A DNA stretch of 64,000 nt, taken from assembly GCF_019972835.1 (NCBI RefSeq), contig NZ_BPPB01000004.1, forward strand, positions 1-64,000, in the 5' to 3' direction. Below the pieces are notes generated by a model. That model saw only the letters and a list, made by a program, of their open reading frames with translations, was not told where the DNA came from and searched no databases. The translations under genes were made by a program, and so were the position numbers. This stretch comes from Lactobacillus laiwuensis (GTDB lineage Bacteria > Bacillota > Bacilli > Lactobacillales > Lactobacillaceae). Within the stretch, counting starts at the first letter, position 1, and every line of letters starts with the position of its first letter. Below are positions 27,944-37,128 of the stretch, one piece after another.

Positions 27944-28171
27944 ATCTGAAATTGCATTAGTAAAACCACTAAATCTTGTATGACGGTGACGCGCTTCATC
28001 ATATAAAAAGGAATACTTGGCTCTTAAAATTTTACCTGTCACTACATTGTCTTCAGACATATCTAGTGTTGTCGGATCAAGATTTTTTTGAACAGCAATC
28101 TTTTCCTGCAAGTCTTCAATAGTAGCCATTAACCACTTATCACCCATATTTTTTATTTTGTTACGTGCCAT
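27941..28171 (-). CDS. yaaL: DUF2508 (YaaL-like) family protein
   Basis: A 76-residue soluble protein of unknown function. Its position immediately after recR (stop and start overlapping by one base) is that of YaaL in Bacillus, and the sequence with DEARHRHTRFSGFTNAI near the end fits the family. It probably folds as a small helical hairpin. No catalytic motif is visible. Confidence 0.8.
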   Translation of the reverse strand: MARNKIKNMGDKWLMATIEDLQEKIAVQKNLDPTTLDMSEDNVVTGKILRAKYSFLYDEARHRHTRFSGFTNAISD

Positions 28172-28770
28172 TAGATTGAAGTTCTCCCCTGTACTGCTCG
28201 TTTTAAGGTAATTGAATTAGCGTATTCAATATCACTGCCTACAGCCAAACCTGCTGCTAGCCTGGTTACTTTAATACCAGCTGGTTTGATTAGTTTACTA
28301 ATATACATGGCTGTTGATTCTCCTTCTGGAGTTGAATTTAAAGCCAAAATGACTTCTTTTACGCGATCCTGCTTTTGTAGACGAACTATTAATGACTTAA
28401 TATTAATTTCTTCTGGGCCAATACCATCCATTGGGGATAAAACTCCGTGCAAAACATGATATAACCCGCTATATTCACCCATATCTTCAAAAGCCATCAC
28501 ATCTTTTGGCTGCTCAACTACCATAATGGTCGATTGATCACGTTCAGGATTACTGCATATAGTACACGGATCCTTTTCTGTAATGTTGCCACATATAGAG
28601 CAACGGTGAAGCTTTTCTTTCACCTCTTTTAGTGCAGTACTAAAACTATGAACATCTTCATCTGGCATATCTAAAGTATAAAATGCAAGCCTTGTAGCTG
28701 TTTTTTCACCAATACCAGGTAATTTCATATAAGAATCAATTAAATGCGCAATTGGCGCTGGATATTGCAA
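28171..28770 (-). CDS. recR: Recombination mediator RecR
   Basis: A 199-residue ring-forming protein that loads RecA with RecO. N-terminal helix-hairpin-helix ([15 protein letters not shown], about 17-31), a four-cysteine zinc motif (C-x2-C and C-x2-C around 57-74), then the Toprim domain ([14 protein letters not shown] and [14 protein letters not shown]). It abuts ybaB directly, with no intergenic base. Confidence 0.96.
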   Translation of the reverse strand: MQYPAPIAHLIDSYMKLPGIGEKTATRLAFYTLDMPDEDVHSFSTALKEVKEKLHRCSICGNITEKDPCTICSNPERDQSTIMVVEQPKDVMAFEDMGEYSGLYHVLHGVLSPMDGIGPEEINIKSLIVRLQKQDRVKEVILALNSTPEGESTAMYISKLIKPAGIKVTRLAAGLAVGSDIEYANSITLKRAVQGRTSI

Positions 28771-29100
28771 TTAAATCATGCCCTTCGTATATTTGCCTAA
28801 ACTTTGCTGGGTAGCTTGGTCAATTTCCTCTAATCCTTTATTAACCGCATCAATAATTAAATCTTGCAACATGTCAGGATCATCAGGGTCAATCGCCTCT
28901 TTATCAATGGTAATATTTTTCATTTTGCGATCTCCGCTAAAAGTAGCTACAACCAAATCATCTGCTGACTTGCCTACAAATTCCTGTGCAGTAATATTTT
29001 GTTGCTCTTGCGCCATTTGCTCTTGCAACTTCTTAGCCTGCTTCATCATTTGTTGCATATTCATGCCGCCCATAGCACCAAAATTAGGTCTTTTACTCAT
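28771..29100 (-). CDS. ybaB: YbaB/EbfC family nucleoid-associated protein
   Basis: A 109-residue DNA-binding dimer. The N-terminus is Met/Gln-rich (GGMNMQQMMKQAKKLQEQM), followed by the conserved VVATFSGDRKMKNITIDKEAID strand region. Located between dnaX and recR as in most bacteria; its exact role in recombination or nucleoid structure is not settled. Confidence 0.93.
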   Translation of the reverse strand: MSKRPNFGAMGGMNMQQMMKQAKKLQEQMAQEQQNITAQEFVGKSADDLVVATFSGDRKMKNITIDKEAIDPDDPDMLQDLIIDAVNKGLEEIDQATQQSLGKYTKGMI

Positions 29101-29120
29101 ATTTTTTTCTCCTTTAAATT

Positions 29121-30926
29121 TTAGTCTTTAACATTTACTGTGTCACCAAATAGCTCTTTAGCTTTTTCTACAACCTGATTGCTTGACTCGTCTTGTTCTG
29201 AACTTGAATCTGATTGCTTTTGCTTATTAAGCAGTTCTTTGCCATGCTTTTGCAAAAATTCTGTCCGCACAGTAGACCAGTCTTCATCAGGTACCAGCAC
29301 TATTTCATAATTATGCTTAGTAAATTTAGCAATTTCATCTGTCAATACATCTAGTAAATTACCATCTTCGCTGGCTTTTTCAAACCAAAGAGTATATTTG
29401 CATTTCATTACTACCTGATTTGAACTGGCTGCAACAGGATTCAGCACATCTAGCAAAGCACGTTGCGATACGCCTAAAACTGACTGCAGATCCGGCCAAA
29501 CATTTTTGATAGCCACAAGATCATCCTTAGTGGCATTTTCTAAGACATGATAAACTTGTTTCCGATTTTGTTCATTAGCCTTTTTTCTACTTCTAATTGT
29601 TTTTCTAGGTTTGGAAACAGTTTTTGCTTTGGCATTTTTACTTTTATTAGTATCAATTCGATCAGAAACGGTACTGTCAAGATGAAAAATCTTATCGCTA
29701 TTTTGGGTTTGCTTTTTGCTTAAATTAGAAACTTTTTTAGTTAAGTTTGCAACCTGCTTTTTTAATGCCTCTAATTCACTAGTCAAATCAGTATTTGCAT
29801 TCCTTTGACTTTCCGAATCGGCCAAAACATTTTCAGAACCAACTTTGCTATTTTGTTTGCCAGCACATTCAACTAAAAAGACTTCTAGTGGAATCTGTTG
29901 CTGATTAGTATAGCGTAAATCATTTAATGCAGTGTTCGCGGATGCAATCAGTTGAAAATAGCGGTCAGGATCAACTTCTTTAATCTGTTCAACAAAATCA
30001 TCGCTTAAAAAGAAGTTTTGGTTGCTGTCGTTAGTTTTGACAGCCATTAATGCATTAGTCGCCATTTCAATGAGCTCATCTAAAATGTTTTTTGAACTGG
30101 CACCATTTTCAAGTTCTGTCTGCGCCAAAGACAATGCTTCAGTTGTATCATTATTTAAAATTGCTAATAAAATCTGTTCGATCTTTTCTTTATCAGCAAA
30201 ACCTGTTATTTCAAGAGCCGCATCATATTCAACTTTGTTTTTATCAAAACTTAAAAGTTGGTCTAAGATGCTTAAGGCATCCCTCATACCACCGTCAGCT
30301 ACTTGAGCAATTACGGCTAAGGCTTTTTCATCATAACTGATTTTTTCTTGCTCAAGAATATACTTCATTCTTTGTTCAAGGTCAGCCTGAGTTATACGCT
30401 TAAAATTATAACGCTGAGTCCTTGATATGATAGTCGCTGGCACTTTTTGCAATTCCGTAGTGGCCAGAATGAAAACAACATGCTCCGGTGGTTCTTCAAG
30501 AGTTTTAAGCAAAGCATTAAACGCACCCATTGACAGCATATGAACTTCATCAATGATGTAGACTTTGTATTTACCTTGAGTTGGAGCATACTTAACTTTA
30601 TCTCTAATATCGCGTATTTCATCAACACCGTTGTTAGAAGCCGCATCGATCTCCATAATGTCTGCCATTGCACCCTTGTCGGCTGCAAGACAATTGGCGC
30701 ACTTGTTACAGGGCTCTCCATCTTGCAAATTGCTGCAATTCAATGCCTTAGCCAAAATTTTTGCACAGGAAGTTTTTCCAGTTCCCCGTGGACCAGCAAA
30801 CAAAAAGGCATGGGATATTGTACCGCGCTTAATTGCATTTTTCAAAGTATCCGTAATATCATCTTGACCAACCACACTATCAAAAGTGCGAGGTCTCCAT
30901 TTGCGGTATAACGCTTGATAAGCCAT
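29121..30926 (-). CDS. dnaX: DNA polymerase III gamma/tau subunit
   Basis: A 601-residue clamp-loader ATPase that also tethers the polymerase. Walker A AGPRGTGKTS is near residues 44-53, a zinc-binding four-cysteine cluster follows at about 64-83, Walker B IIDEVHML near 126, and SRC-like ISRTQRYNF near 168. After residue 365 comes a long hydrophilic linker with a leucine heptad coiled coil (LEALKKQVANLTKKVSNLSK, about 384-403) and then a tau-like C-terminal domain. I see no obvious frameshift signal for a separate gamma form. SRP RNA lies just upstream on the same strand. Confidence 0.96.
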   Translation of the reverse strand: MAYQALYRKWRPRTFDSVVGQDDITDTLKNAIKRGTISHAFLFAGPRGTGKTSCAKILAKALNCSNLQDGEPCNKCANCLAADKGAMADIMEIDAASNNGVDEIRDIRDKVKYAPTQGKYKVYIIDEVHMLSMGAFNALLKTLEEPPEHVVFILATTELQKVPATIISRTQRYNFKRITQADLEQRMKYILEQEKISYDEKALAVIAQVADGGMRDALSILDQLLSFDKNKVEYDAALEITGFADKEKIEQILLAILNNDTTEALSLAQTELENGASSKNILDELIEMATNALMAVKTNDSNQNFFLSDDFVEQIKEVDPDRYFQLIASANTALNDLRYTNQQQIPLEVFLVECAGKQNSKVGSENVLADSESQRNANTDLTSELEALKKQVANLTKKVSNLSKKQTQNSDKIFHLDSTVSDRIDTNKSKNAKAKTVSKPRKTIRSRKKANEQNRKQVYHVLENATKDDLVAIKNVWPDLQSVLGVSQRALLDVLNPVAASSNQVVMKCKYTLWFEKASEDGNLLDVLTDEIAKFTKHNYEIVLVPDEDWSTVRTEFLQKHGKELLNKQKQSDSSSEQDESSNQVVEKAKELFGDTVNVKD

Positions 30927-30944
30927 TGATCAGTCTTCCCTAGT

Positions 30945-30981
30945 AAAAAACTCTTAACTCTTTCGCAAGAGTTAAGAGTTT
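30945..30981 (-). terminator. SRP RNA terminator
   Basis: Perfect 14-bp stem AACTCTTAACTCTT (30949-30962) with AAGAGTTAAGAGTT (30967-30980) and a four-base loop TCGC, followed on the minus strand by TTTTTT. It lies between the SRP RNA and dnaX. Confidence 0.92.
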
Positions 30982-30995
30982 GTAATTGTCTAATA

Positions 30996-31074
30996 AAAGG
31001 CACATGCCCGAGCAACCTTAGTGCTGCTACCTTCCGGTCCTGACACGCTTTGGAGGTCAAACATTGCCCATAAG
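30996..31074 (-). ncRNA. ffs: Signal recognition particle RNA (small bacterial 4.5S-like type)
   Basis: The minus strand contains the universal helix 8 core, GTGTCAGGACCGGAAGGTAG followed by CAGCACTAAGG, with the GGAA tetraloop and the symmetric/asymmetric loops that bind Ffh. Flanking arms GGGCAATG (near 31069-31062) and the GGCATGTGCC end (near 31003) close the hairpin, so this is the short form without an Alu domain. Ends are approximate. It stands between tadA and dnaX, as in many lactobacilli. Confidence 0.9.
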
Positions 31075-31105
31075 ATATATTAACGTATTTTAAGGTATTT
31101 TTCCA

Positions 31106-31615
31106 CTAATTTGCGAAATTTTTGCCGGAGTCTTTTGCCGCTTTTTGTTTTTGTCTAATATCTTTAAAAAAATCTTTTAACATCTGACTCGCTTCTTCAC
31201 GGTATAGTCCCCGAATAACGTTAGGATGATGATTAAATTTTTCAATATCAAAAAGGTTGACAACGCTACCAGCCGCACCAGCTTTAGGGTCAAGTGCTCC
31301 AAAATACAAACTCTTAAGGCGAGAGTTAATAATCGCACCTGCACACATAGGACAGGGTTCTAGGGTGACAAAAAGACTACAGTCTATTAAACGCCAAGTG
31401 CCAAGCTTTAAGCAAGCTTCCCTGATAGCAATCATTTCAGCATGTTGAGTCGCGTCTTGGTCCAATTCGCGCCGATTAAAGCCTTCCCCGATAACTTGCC
31501 CTGCAGAATCAACAATTACAGCTCCAATTGGAACTTCTCCTAAATCTTGGGCTTTTTTTGCTTGCTGAAAAGCTAATTGCATAAAGTCTTTTTTTTCTGC
31601 ACTTGAAAATGACAT
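31106..31615 (-). CDS. tadA: tRNA-specific adenosine deaminase TadA
   Basis: A 169-residue zinc enzyme that converts the wobble adenosine of tRNA-Arg(ACG) to inosine. The catalytic HAEMIAI (about 58-64) with its glutamate and the zinc motif PCPMCAGA (about 87-94) are intact, and the family GCAGSVVN-like (GAAGSVVN) block follows. Stop is about 30 bases upstream of the SRP RNA; start overlaps the methyltransferase stop by one base. Confidence 0.95.
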   Translation of the reverse strand: MSFSSAEKKDFMQLAFQQAKKAQDLGEVPIGAVIVDSAGQVIGEGFNRRELDQDATQHAEMIAIREACLKLGTWRLIDCSLFVTLEPCPMCAGAIINSRLKSLYFGALDPKAGAAGSVVNLFDIEKFNHHPNVIRGLYREEASQMLKDFFKDIRQKQKAAKDSGKNFAN

Positions 31616-32235
31616 TAATTATTCACCGCCTGCAAAACATAGTAACCTTTATCTCTTTTTAAAATGGTACAGTTGCCAAAAGTTTTTGTTAATAATTTAC
31701 GGGCACTCGGCTCACCTTGTTTTTTTTGAATTACTACTAGTAAAACCCCATCAGTTACCAAATGATTTTTCGCACCAGACAGAATATTTGAAACAACTTT
31801 TTTACCAGCTCGAATCGGTGGATTAGTTAGAATTAAGCCATATTTCTTTGCTGATGCAATATTGTTATAAATATCAGAAGAAAAAATAGCAACATTATCT
31901 ATATGGTTAAGCTCAGCATTCTTTTTTGCTAGATCTAATCCACGCAGGTTAACGTCTATCATTTCTACTGTTTGCTTTGGCCAAAATTTAGCTGCAAAAA
32001 GACCGATTGGTCCATATCCGGTGCCAACATCTAAAATATTGTTTTGAGGAAAATCAACATCAAGCATTTTCTTAATTAAAACACCTGAACCATAATCCAC
32101 GCGTAATTTCGAAAAAACTCCGGCATCAGTGGTAAATTTGAGATCAATGCCGTTGACTTGATAATCAATTATATGCTCATCATGCTGAGAAGTGGGGTTC
32201 TCAGCAAAATACATTTGGTTTTCTTTGTCAGTCAT
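31615..32235 (-). CDS. Class I SAM-dependent methyltransferase, RsmC-like
   Basis: A 206-residue methyltransferase. SAM motif I ILDVGTGYGPIGLFAA is at about 65-80, and the N6/N2 methyltransferase motif NPPIRAGK at about 136-143 marks the RsmC/RlmG type that modifies a guanine exocyclic amine in rRNA. It is a single-domain version, shorter than E. coli RsmC. Adjacent tadA and SRP RNA fit an RNA-processing role. Exact target is inferred. Confidence 0.85.
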   Translation of the reverse strand: MTDKENQMYFAENPTSQHDEHIIDYQVNGIDLKFTTDAGVFSKLRVDYGSGVLIKKMLDVDFPQNNILDVGTGYGPIGLFAAKFWPKQTVEMIDVNLRGLDLAKKNAELNHIDNVAIFSSDIYNNIASAKKYGLILTNPPIRAGKKVVSNILSGAKNHLVTDGVLLVVIQKKQGEPSARKLLTKTFGNCTILKRDKGYYVLQAVNN

Positions 32236-32304
32236 AATTCGCTCATTTCTAAAACCTTATCCAGATAATTTTAACGGACATGTCATTTTTTGCAAATACA
32301 AAAA

Positions 32305-32345
32305 AACTAATTATGTTTAAAAGATATTTTCCAACATAATTAGTT
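32305..32345 (-). terminator. Terminator after the frameshifted exported-protein gene
   Basis: A perfect 13-bp stem AACTAATTATGTT (32305-32317) with AACATAATTAGTT (32333-32345), then TTTTTTTG on the minus strand. Confidence 0.9.
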
Positions 32346-32354
32346 TCTTGGATA

Positions 32355-33126
32355 TTAGTAAATACCGTAAAGCATGCGAAACTTCACATAGTTTTTATAT
32401 TTCTTAAATTTATCTATTTTAAAGAATATATAATGATAGCCGTAACTGGGATCATTTATCTCAACATCAACAAAACGAACTGTATCCATAAAATCAGCTA
32501 CAGTATCTTTCATAGTATCAGAGGTATCAATCTTCCAGTTGTGATAAAAATGTTTTTGCTTTTTAGATGCAAGAAAATTTGTTTCGTTACCCTTTTTTAA
32601 TTTAAAATCACCTTTTGGATCAATAAAATCTTTATAAAAAGCTTTAAGCAAAATATCAGGAGTTAATTTAATTCTTTTGACCTTGATATTCTGTTTTTTC
32701 TTAAAAGCTATGCCATGAATTATTGCATTATCTCTAGTTTTATAGTGCATAATGAAGTTACCCTTTGAAAAGTCGGCACTAACCGCGTGAGCCTTTAATT
32801 GTTTAAATCTCGGATAATATGAAGATTTAACTGGTTTCATATTTTTAGTGTATTTGGTATATCCACTATGATCGGTGACAACATAACCATTCATATGAAC
32901 CCAGGGATTCTTAGCATAGGCTTTTTTAGAGGCCTTTTTTTGCAGTTTATAGAAGTAATCATACTTTTTAGGATGTTTTTTTTGGAATTAGATGCTTAAG
33001 GCTATAATAATTGTATTCATTATAGGATGCCTTTATTTCAGAGCTTTTTGCAGTTAACGGCAAGGCTAGACTGACTAACCCTATAGTTATGTAAGCCAAA
33101 ATTTTGGCAGGTTTAAGATGCTTCAT
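32355..33126 (-). pseudogene. Exported protein gene interrupted by a +1 frameshift in an A8 run
   Basis: From ATG at 33124-33126, preceded by GAGG, the frame encodes a signal peptide (MKHLKPAKILAYITIGLVSL...) and runs to IPKKTS-stop at an A8 run (T8 on the plus strand, 32976-32983). Removing one A lets the frame continue as KKHPKKYDYFYKLQ through an otherwise intact 179-residue remainder ending at 32355, a 256-residue product. The downstream piece has an ATG at 32894 but no ribosome binding site. The product is Lys/Tyr-rich, like wall-associated lactobacillus proteins; I do not recognise a domain. It could be a real pseudogene, a phase-variable gene or a sequencing slip. Confidence 0.7.
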
Positions 33127-33219
33127 TTTTACCTCAAAGGACGTTTAATATTATTAATTAAATCACTTGTTGTATTTCATTGTTATCAGGCAACCTTTGA
33201 CGAGTCTACATTTTTTTAC

Positions 33220-34167
33220 TTAATATGTAACTCCAACCGATGAATAAATTTGATCGCTGTTGTTATCTACTACTGCACCAAGTCCAATTGTCTTATCCTT
33301 AGGATTAAGCAGAATGTCACGGTGGCCCCAATTGGATGCAGCGTCATCATAAATATATTCATAAACCATGTTATCGGCTACTAAAGCACTAGTGCCACCA
33401 TGTGGGGCCTCAACAAGCTGGTTGCTTGAATGATCCATTGTCCAACCCCAAGGAAACATCGCTAGACATTCAGAGGTACTGTTACGACTAATTCCGGCCT
33501 TATCAAAGAAGTCATTTAAGATAAATTTTCCATTCGCATCCACATGAGCAAAATTATTAGGCAGTAGTTTGGTCCTTTCCTGTACAACTTCATCTAAACG
33601 AGAATCTTCTGCTACTGTATTTAACCCCCGTTTTGTTCTTTCATTATTTAATTCTTTTAAAAACTCTTGCCTAAATTCACTAATTGAAAAATCAGCAATT
33701 GTAGAATTATTTTGTGCAGGTTGTGTTGTGCCTGTATTAGCTGAACTTACTGGTTTATTAGTATCTACTGGATTGGCAGAATTACCTGAATTAGATTGAG
33801 TAGGTTGATTTACAGGCTGTTTTTGTGGCTTTTTAACCTTTGACTTAATATTTGCAACATCTTTTACCAGGACAAATCTATTTTTAGTTACCAGATAAAA
33901 CTTTTTTCCTTTTATTTTTTTGGCTTTTTTAACAACCGTTAGCTTCTTGCCCTTTTTCAAAATCTTTTTCTTTAACTTCTTGCCTTTTTTATTATAGTAA
34001 TATGTTCTTTTTTTGACTTTTACCCTTTTAACAGCTGGTGCTTTCAAAACCACCCTGCTGGAAACTTTCTTAGCTTCTGTGGTCGCTGAGCCAAAAGACA
34101 AACCGCTTGCTATGCTTGTAAAAGTTAATAGTACTGCGACAGTTTTACGATAATTAAATTTTTTCAT
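33220..34167 (-). CDS. Secreted CAP-domain protein with SLAP-like wall-binding segment
   Basis: A 315-residue exported protein. Signal peptide at about 1-31 (ending near ATTEA); a basic Lys/Tyr-rich segment at about 40-105 (VKKRTYYYNKKGKKLKK) resembling the SLAP cell-wall attachment repeat; a Gln/Asn/Ser/Pro linker at 115-160; and a C-terminal CAP (SCP/PR-1) domain with FAHVDANG and WGHRDILLNPKDK. CAP domains of bacteria have no settled enzymatic role. The first of a run of secreted genes, 12 bases downstream of the L,D-transpeptidase gene. Confidence 0.85.
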   Translation of the reverse strand: MKKFNYRKTVAVLLTFTSIASGLSFGSATTEAKKVSSRVVLKAPAVKRVKVKKRTYYYNKKGKKLKKKILKKGKKLTVVKKAKKIKGKKFYLVTKNRFVLVKDVANIKSKVKKPQKQPVNQPTQSNSGNSANPVDTNKPVSSANTGTTQPAQNNSTIADFSISEFRQEFLKELNNERTKRGLNTVAEDSRLDEVVQERTKLLPNNFAHVDANGKFILNDFFDKAGISRNSTSECLAMFPWGWTMDHSSNQLVEAPHGGTSALVADNMVYEYIYDDAASNWGHRDILLNPKDKTIGLGAVVDNNSDQIYSSVGVTY

Positions 34168-34178
34168 TGCTTTCTCCT

Positions 34179-34748
34179 TTATTTAATAATAACTCTTAGT
34201 CCAGTTGGTGCTTTTTGATAGAACCAATTTGCATCGCTTGTGCTTAAATGAATACAACCATGAGAGGTTGGCTTTTTACCTAATTTGTTAGCTACCTTTT
34301 TAATTAATTTATGATGAATATTCCGCGGATTTTCATGAAAAAGATATAAGCCGCCTTGCAGCCAGCCTACCGCAAATCTTGCACCCATTTTCTCACTGGC
34401 AGAATAAAACCACGGTGCCCGATAAGTATTAATACGAAAATGTCCCTTAGGTGTTGAGTTATGTGCTCCAGTTGAAACATAAAATTCGTATCTGGTTTTG
34501 CGACCACGGATCAAATACGCGCGCTGCTTTTTTAATGAAACTACTATCTTATCTTTTTTAGCGCTCATCCCATGAGGATATGGTTTAATTTCAGAAGATT
34601 TAGTATAACTAATCGGTTTACGCATATATTCCTGTGGAATTTCACTAACGGATTTTGCAAAGATTTTCTTTTGCCCAAAATTTAATATGAATCCGCCAAG
34701 AATAATTAAAAAGCTAACTATTACAAATTTATTCTTTTTTATTTTCAC
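34179..34748 (-). CDS. L,D-transpeptidase (YkuD domain)
   Basis: A 189-residue membrane-anchored enzyme that cross-links or trims peptidoglycan through a cysteine nucleophile. One N-terminal span (residues 6-25) leaves the catalytic domain outside. The active-site signature SHGCIHL is at 162-168 with the cysteine at 165, and an upstream conserved histidine is in LFHENPRNIHH. Length fits a minimal YkuD protein. Lies between the D,D-carboxypeptidase and the CAP gene on one strand. Confidence 0.9.
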   Translation of the reverse strand: MKIKKNKFVIVSFLIILGGFILNFGQKKIFAKSVSEIPQEYMRKPISYTKSSEIKPYPHGMSAKKDKIVVSLKKQRAYLIRGRKTRYEFYVSTGAHNSTPKGHFRINTYRAPWFYSASEKMGARFAVGWLQGGLYLFHENPRNIHHKLIKKVANKLGKKPTSHGCIHLSTSDANWFYQKAPTGLRVIIK

Positions 34749-34779
34749 TATCCATTACTCACCTTCTTTAATATGTCGA

Positions 34780-35802
34780 CTAACTACGATGCTTATACGT
34801 AAATTTTACTAATTTATTCGCATCCAAAAACTCATCTTTGTCATGCAATACCACTACAATCCGTCCGTTGCCCTTGTTACAACTTCCAACAAAGCAATAG
34901 CCTGATCGCGGTGTCCAGCCTGTTTTCATGCCATCGGTTTTGAAGGATTTAACGTTATATTTACGACCAGGTAACGTATCATTATAGTTATGTAATTTCT
35001 GGCCTGCCACATACATCTCAGGTGTGGCAAAAAATTTCATCAAACTGGGATAATCATGAGCAACATGATAACCAATTATTGCTAGATCTTTTGCCGACAA
35101 TAAGTTTCCTGAACTCCAAGCACCTTTAACATAATAACCATAAGGTGCTATATCACTGTTTTCAAGCCCTGAAGCTGATACGAAATTTGCAGAAAGATGC
35201 CATAGCTTTGCCTGTTTATTCATCATTGTGATGAATTTCTTATTTGAACCTGCAACCCATTGACCCAATCGAATTGCAGAGTTATTGTCGGAATCAATTA
35301 TTGCTGAAGACATGATCTCTTTGATAGTATACTTTTTGCCTTTTTTTACATGAAAGCAGTCAAGGTTAGGATTCTTGGCCATTTTTACCAAAGAGCTAGA
35401 AAACTTGAGCTTTTTTTGCCAATCATGCGGATTACGGGCAAGCTTGCGCCTGGCTAAATAAATCGTCATTAGTTTCCCAGTAGATGCTGTTAAATAACGC
35501 TTCTTCGCATTTTTTGCCAACAATACTTCTCCAGTTTTACGATCCAAAACTAGGTAAGCTTTTGCTTTGGTTTTAGGCTTTTTTCCATGAAAATACTTAG
35601 TATATTGGCCAACTGATTTGTCTTGAGTGTGACTATAAACTGTAGTTTTATGTTTTTTCTTTTTAATTTTTTGATCCACTTCATTGTTTGCACTATTGCT
35701 GTCTATTTGAATGGTTTCATCAGCATGAGCTACTGAAGCGCTAACAAAAAAAGCTGCTATTATAGAAAAAAGTCCAAAAATAAACTTATTTTTGACTTGC
35801 AC
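34780..35802 (-). CDS. D-alanyl-D-alanine carboxypeptidase (PBP5/DacA family)
   Basis: A 340-residue penicillin-binding protein that trims the terminal D-Ala of peptidoglycan stems. Signal peptide 1-27 (ending AHA), an acidic/basic spacer of about 50 residues, then the serine peptidase S11 domain with STGK (S107, K110), SDN near 170 and KTGWTPRSG near 288. Unlike most DacA proteins it has no visible C-terminal amphipathic anchor. Divergent from the NlpC/P60 gene; only 31 bases separate it from the L,D-transpeptidase gene. Confidence 0.92.
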   Translation of the reverse strand: MQVKNKFIFGLFSIIAAFFVSASVAHADETIQIDSNSANNEVDQKIKKKKHKTTVYSHTQDKSVGQYTKYFHGKKPKTKAKAYLVLDRKTGEVLLAKNAKKRYLTASTGKLMTIYLARRKLARNPHDWQKKLKFSSSLVKMAKNPNLDCFHVKKGKKYTIKEIMSSAIIDSDNNSAIRLGQWVAGSNKKFITMMNKQAKLWHLSANFVSASGLENSDIAPYGYYVKGAWSSGNLLSAKDLAIIGYHVAHDYPSLMKFFATPEMYVAGQKLHNYNDTLPGRKYNVKSFKTDGMKTGWTPRSGYCFVGSCNKGNGRIVVVLHDKDEFLDANKLVKFTYKHRS

Positions 35803-35930
35803 CTATACCTCCCTAAACATTTTCAAATTTAAAATTACAAGTGATATTTTAAAATTAATTAACTATAAATTTCATTATATTATAAAATGGTAAATGTAGT
35901 TAAATTTTTTTAAAATTGATTGGAGCTAAA

Positions 35931-37070
35931 ATGTTAAGCAAATCCAAATTATTTTTAGTGGCTATCAGCTTATCACTTATGAGCACATTTATTTTTAATG
36001 AAAGAGTTTCTGCTGCAACTACTAATACACCAAGTATTGTTGATCAGCAGAACAATGAGCAAAAAGAGCAAACTCAATCTAATTCTGACACTAGTGATGA
36101 TTCTAATTCTGACAATAACCAGATAGAAGATTCTAATACGAACGATAATAACTCTGGTTCAAACGGGGCAATTAACACTAATAAAAAGCACAAAGAAGTG
36201 CCAAAGGTTGTCTATTCTAAGAAAAAAGGTAGTGGTAAAATTTACCAAACCCATTATCGCTTTAGTAAAACATTAACTGGCAAAAAGCGTTCAGCCAAAA
36301 ATTGGTATAAAAGACAAATTAGTTACAGCAAATTAGCCAAAACTAACAAAGGGACTTTTGTTAAGACAAAGTACGGATGGTTAAATAAAAAAGCTTTCAA
36401 TCAGTTTCTATTAACTAAAAATAAAATCAATTATAAAATGAAAATTGTCAGAAATGCCAAATTGTATAACTTACCCGCCCACACTAATGATGCCAGAAAA
36501 ATAGGAACTAGCAAAAATTTGCATTTGAAGAATAAATGGGTTCATGTCAATATGATTGCCCATACTAACTTGCATGCAGTATATTATCGTTTTAAACATC
36601 GGGGACAAAATTATTGGATTTTAGGAAAAAATATCAAATATAATTTAAAGGCTCTAGAAGGCAACAAAAAGTCGCTTGAACGCAGTATCAAAATCGGTGA
36701 AAAAATGATTGGTCATTCCAAATATGACGAAAAATCAAGACATTTTGACTGTTCTAGTTTTATGAATTATCTTTTTACTAAAGCAGGCCATCATCTAGGA
36801 TCAACCACATTTAGTCAATGTTATAATGGCAAACCCGTTAATTATAAAAACAAAAAACGTGGCGATCTCATTTTCTTCGATGATAAAGACGATGGTCATT
36901 TAGCCCATGTTGGAATCTACCTCGGAAAAGGATTATTTTTACATGATAGTCCCTATACTGACAACGGCGGAGTTGGAGTTTCCAGTCTGCAAGACAATTT
37001 CTGGAACTCACACAATTCAAAGTATTTATCAGTTCACTATCCTGATGGTATTGTCAGAAGAATTATGTAA
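35931..37070 (+). CDS. Secreted NlpC/P60 peptidoglycan hydrolase with SH3/SLAP-like repeats
   Basis: A 379-residue exported endopeptidase. Signal peptide about 1-28 (ending SAA), an Asn/Ser/Asp-rich linker (30-85), two Lys/Tyr-rich repeats of about 65 residues ending in WLNKKAF and WILGKNI (wall-binding SH3/SLAP-like), and the NlpC/P60 domain with catalytic cysteine C274 in FDCSSF, histidine in HVGIYLG, and a second polar residue (HDSPY). An upstream TTG opens the frame at 35916, but GGAG then ATG at 35931 is the true start. The only plus-strand member of the wall cluster; shares a terminator with rplL. Confidence 0.87.
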   Translation: MLSKSKLFLVAISLSLMSTFIFNERVSAATTNTPSIVDQQNNEQKEQTQSNSDTSDDSNSDNNQIEDSNTNDNNSGSNGAINTNKKHKEVPKVVYSKKKGSGKIYQTHYRFSKTLTGKKRSAKNWYKRQISYSKLAKTNKGTFVKTKYGWLNKKAFNQFLLTKNKINYKMKIVRNAKLYNLPAHTNDARKIGTSKNLHLKNKWVHVNMIAHTNLHAVYYRFKHRGQNYWILGKNIKYNLKALEGNKKSLERSIKIGEKMIGHSKYDEKSRHFDCSSFMNYLFTKAGHHLGSTTFSQCYNGKPVNYKNKKRGDLIFFDDKDDGHLAHVGIYLGKGLFLHDSPYTDNGGVGVSSLQDNFWNSHNSKYLSVHYPDGIVRRIM

Positions 37071-37128
37071 AAAATAATTAAAAGCCTTTAGCTTAAGTCC
37101 AATTTTAATAAAATCTCTTGAAAAATAA

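Noticed and set aside
29121-30926. Programmed frameshift in dnaX for a gamma subunit
   Set aside because: I found no A-AAA-AAG-type slippery site followed by a stem-loop in the linker region.
32355-32894. A free-standing 179-residue protein
   Set aside because: Its ATG has no ribosome site and the frame continues upstream to an A8 run and a signal-peptide-coding start in the other frame; treated as the 3' part of one broken gene.
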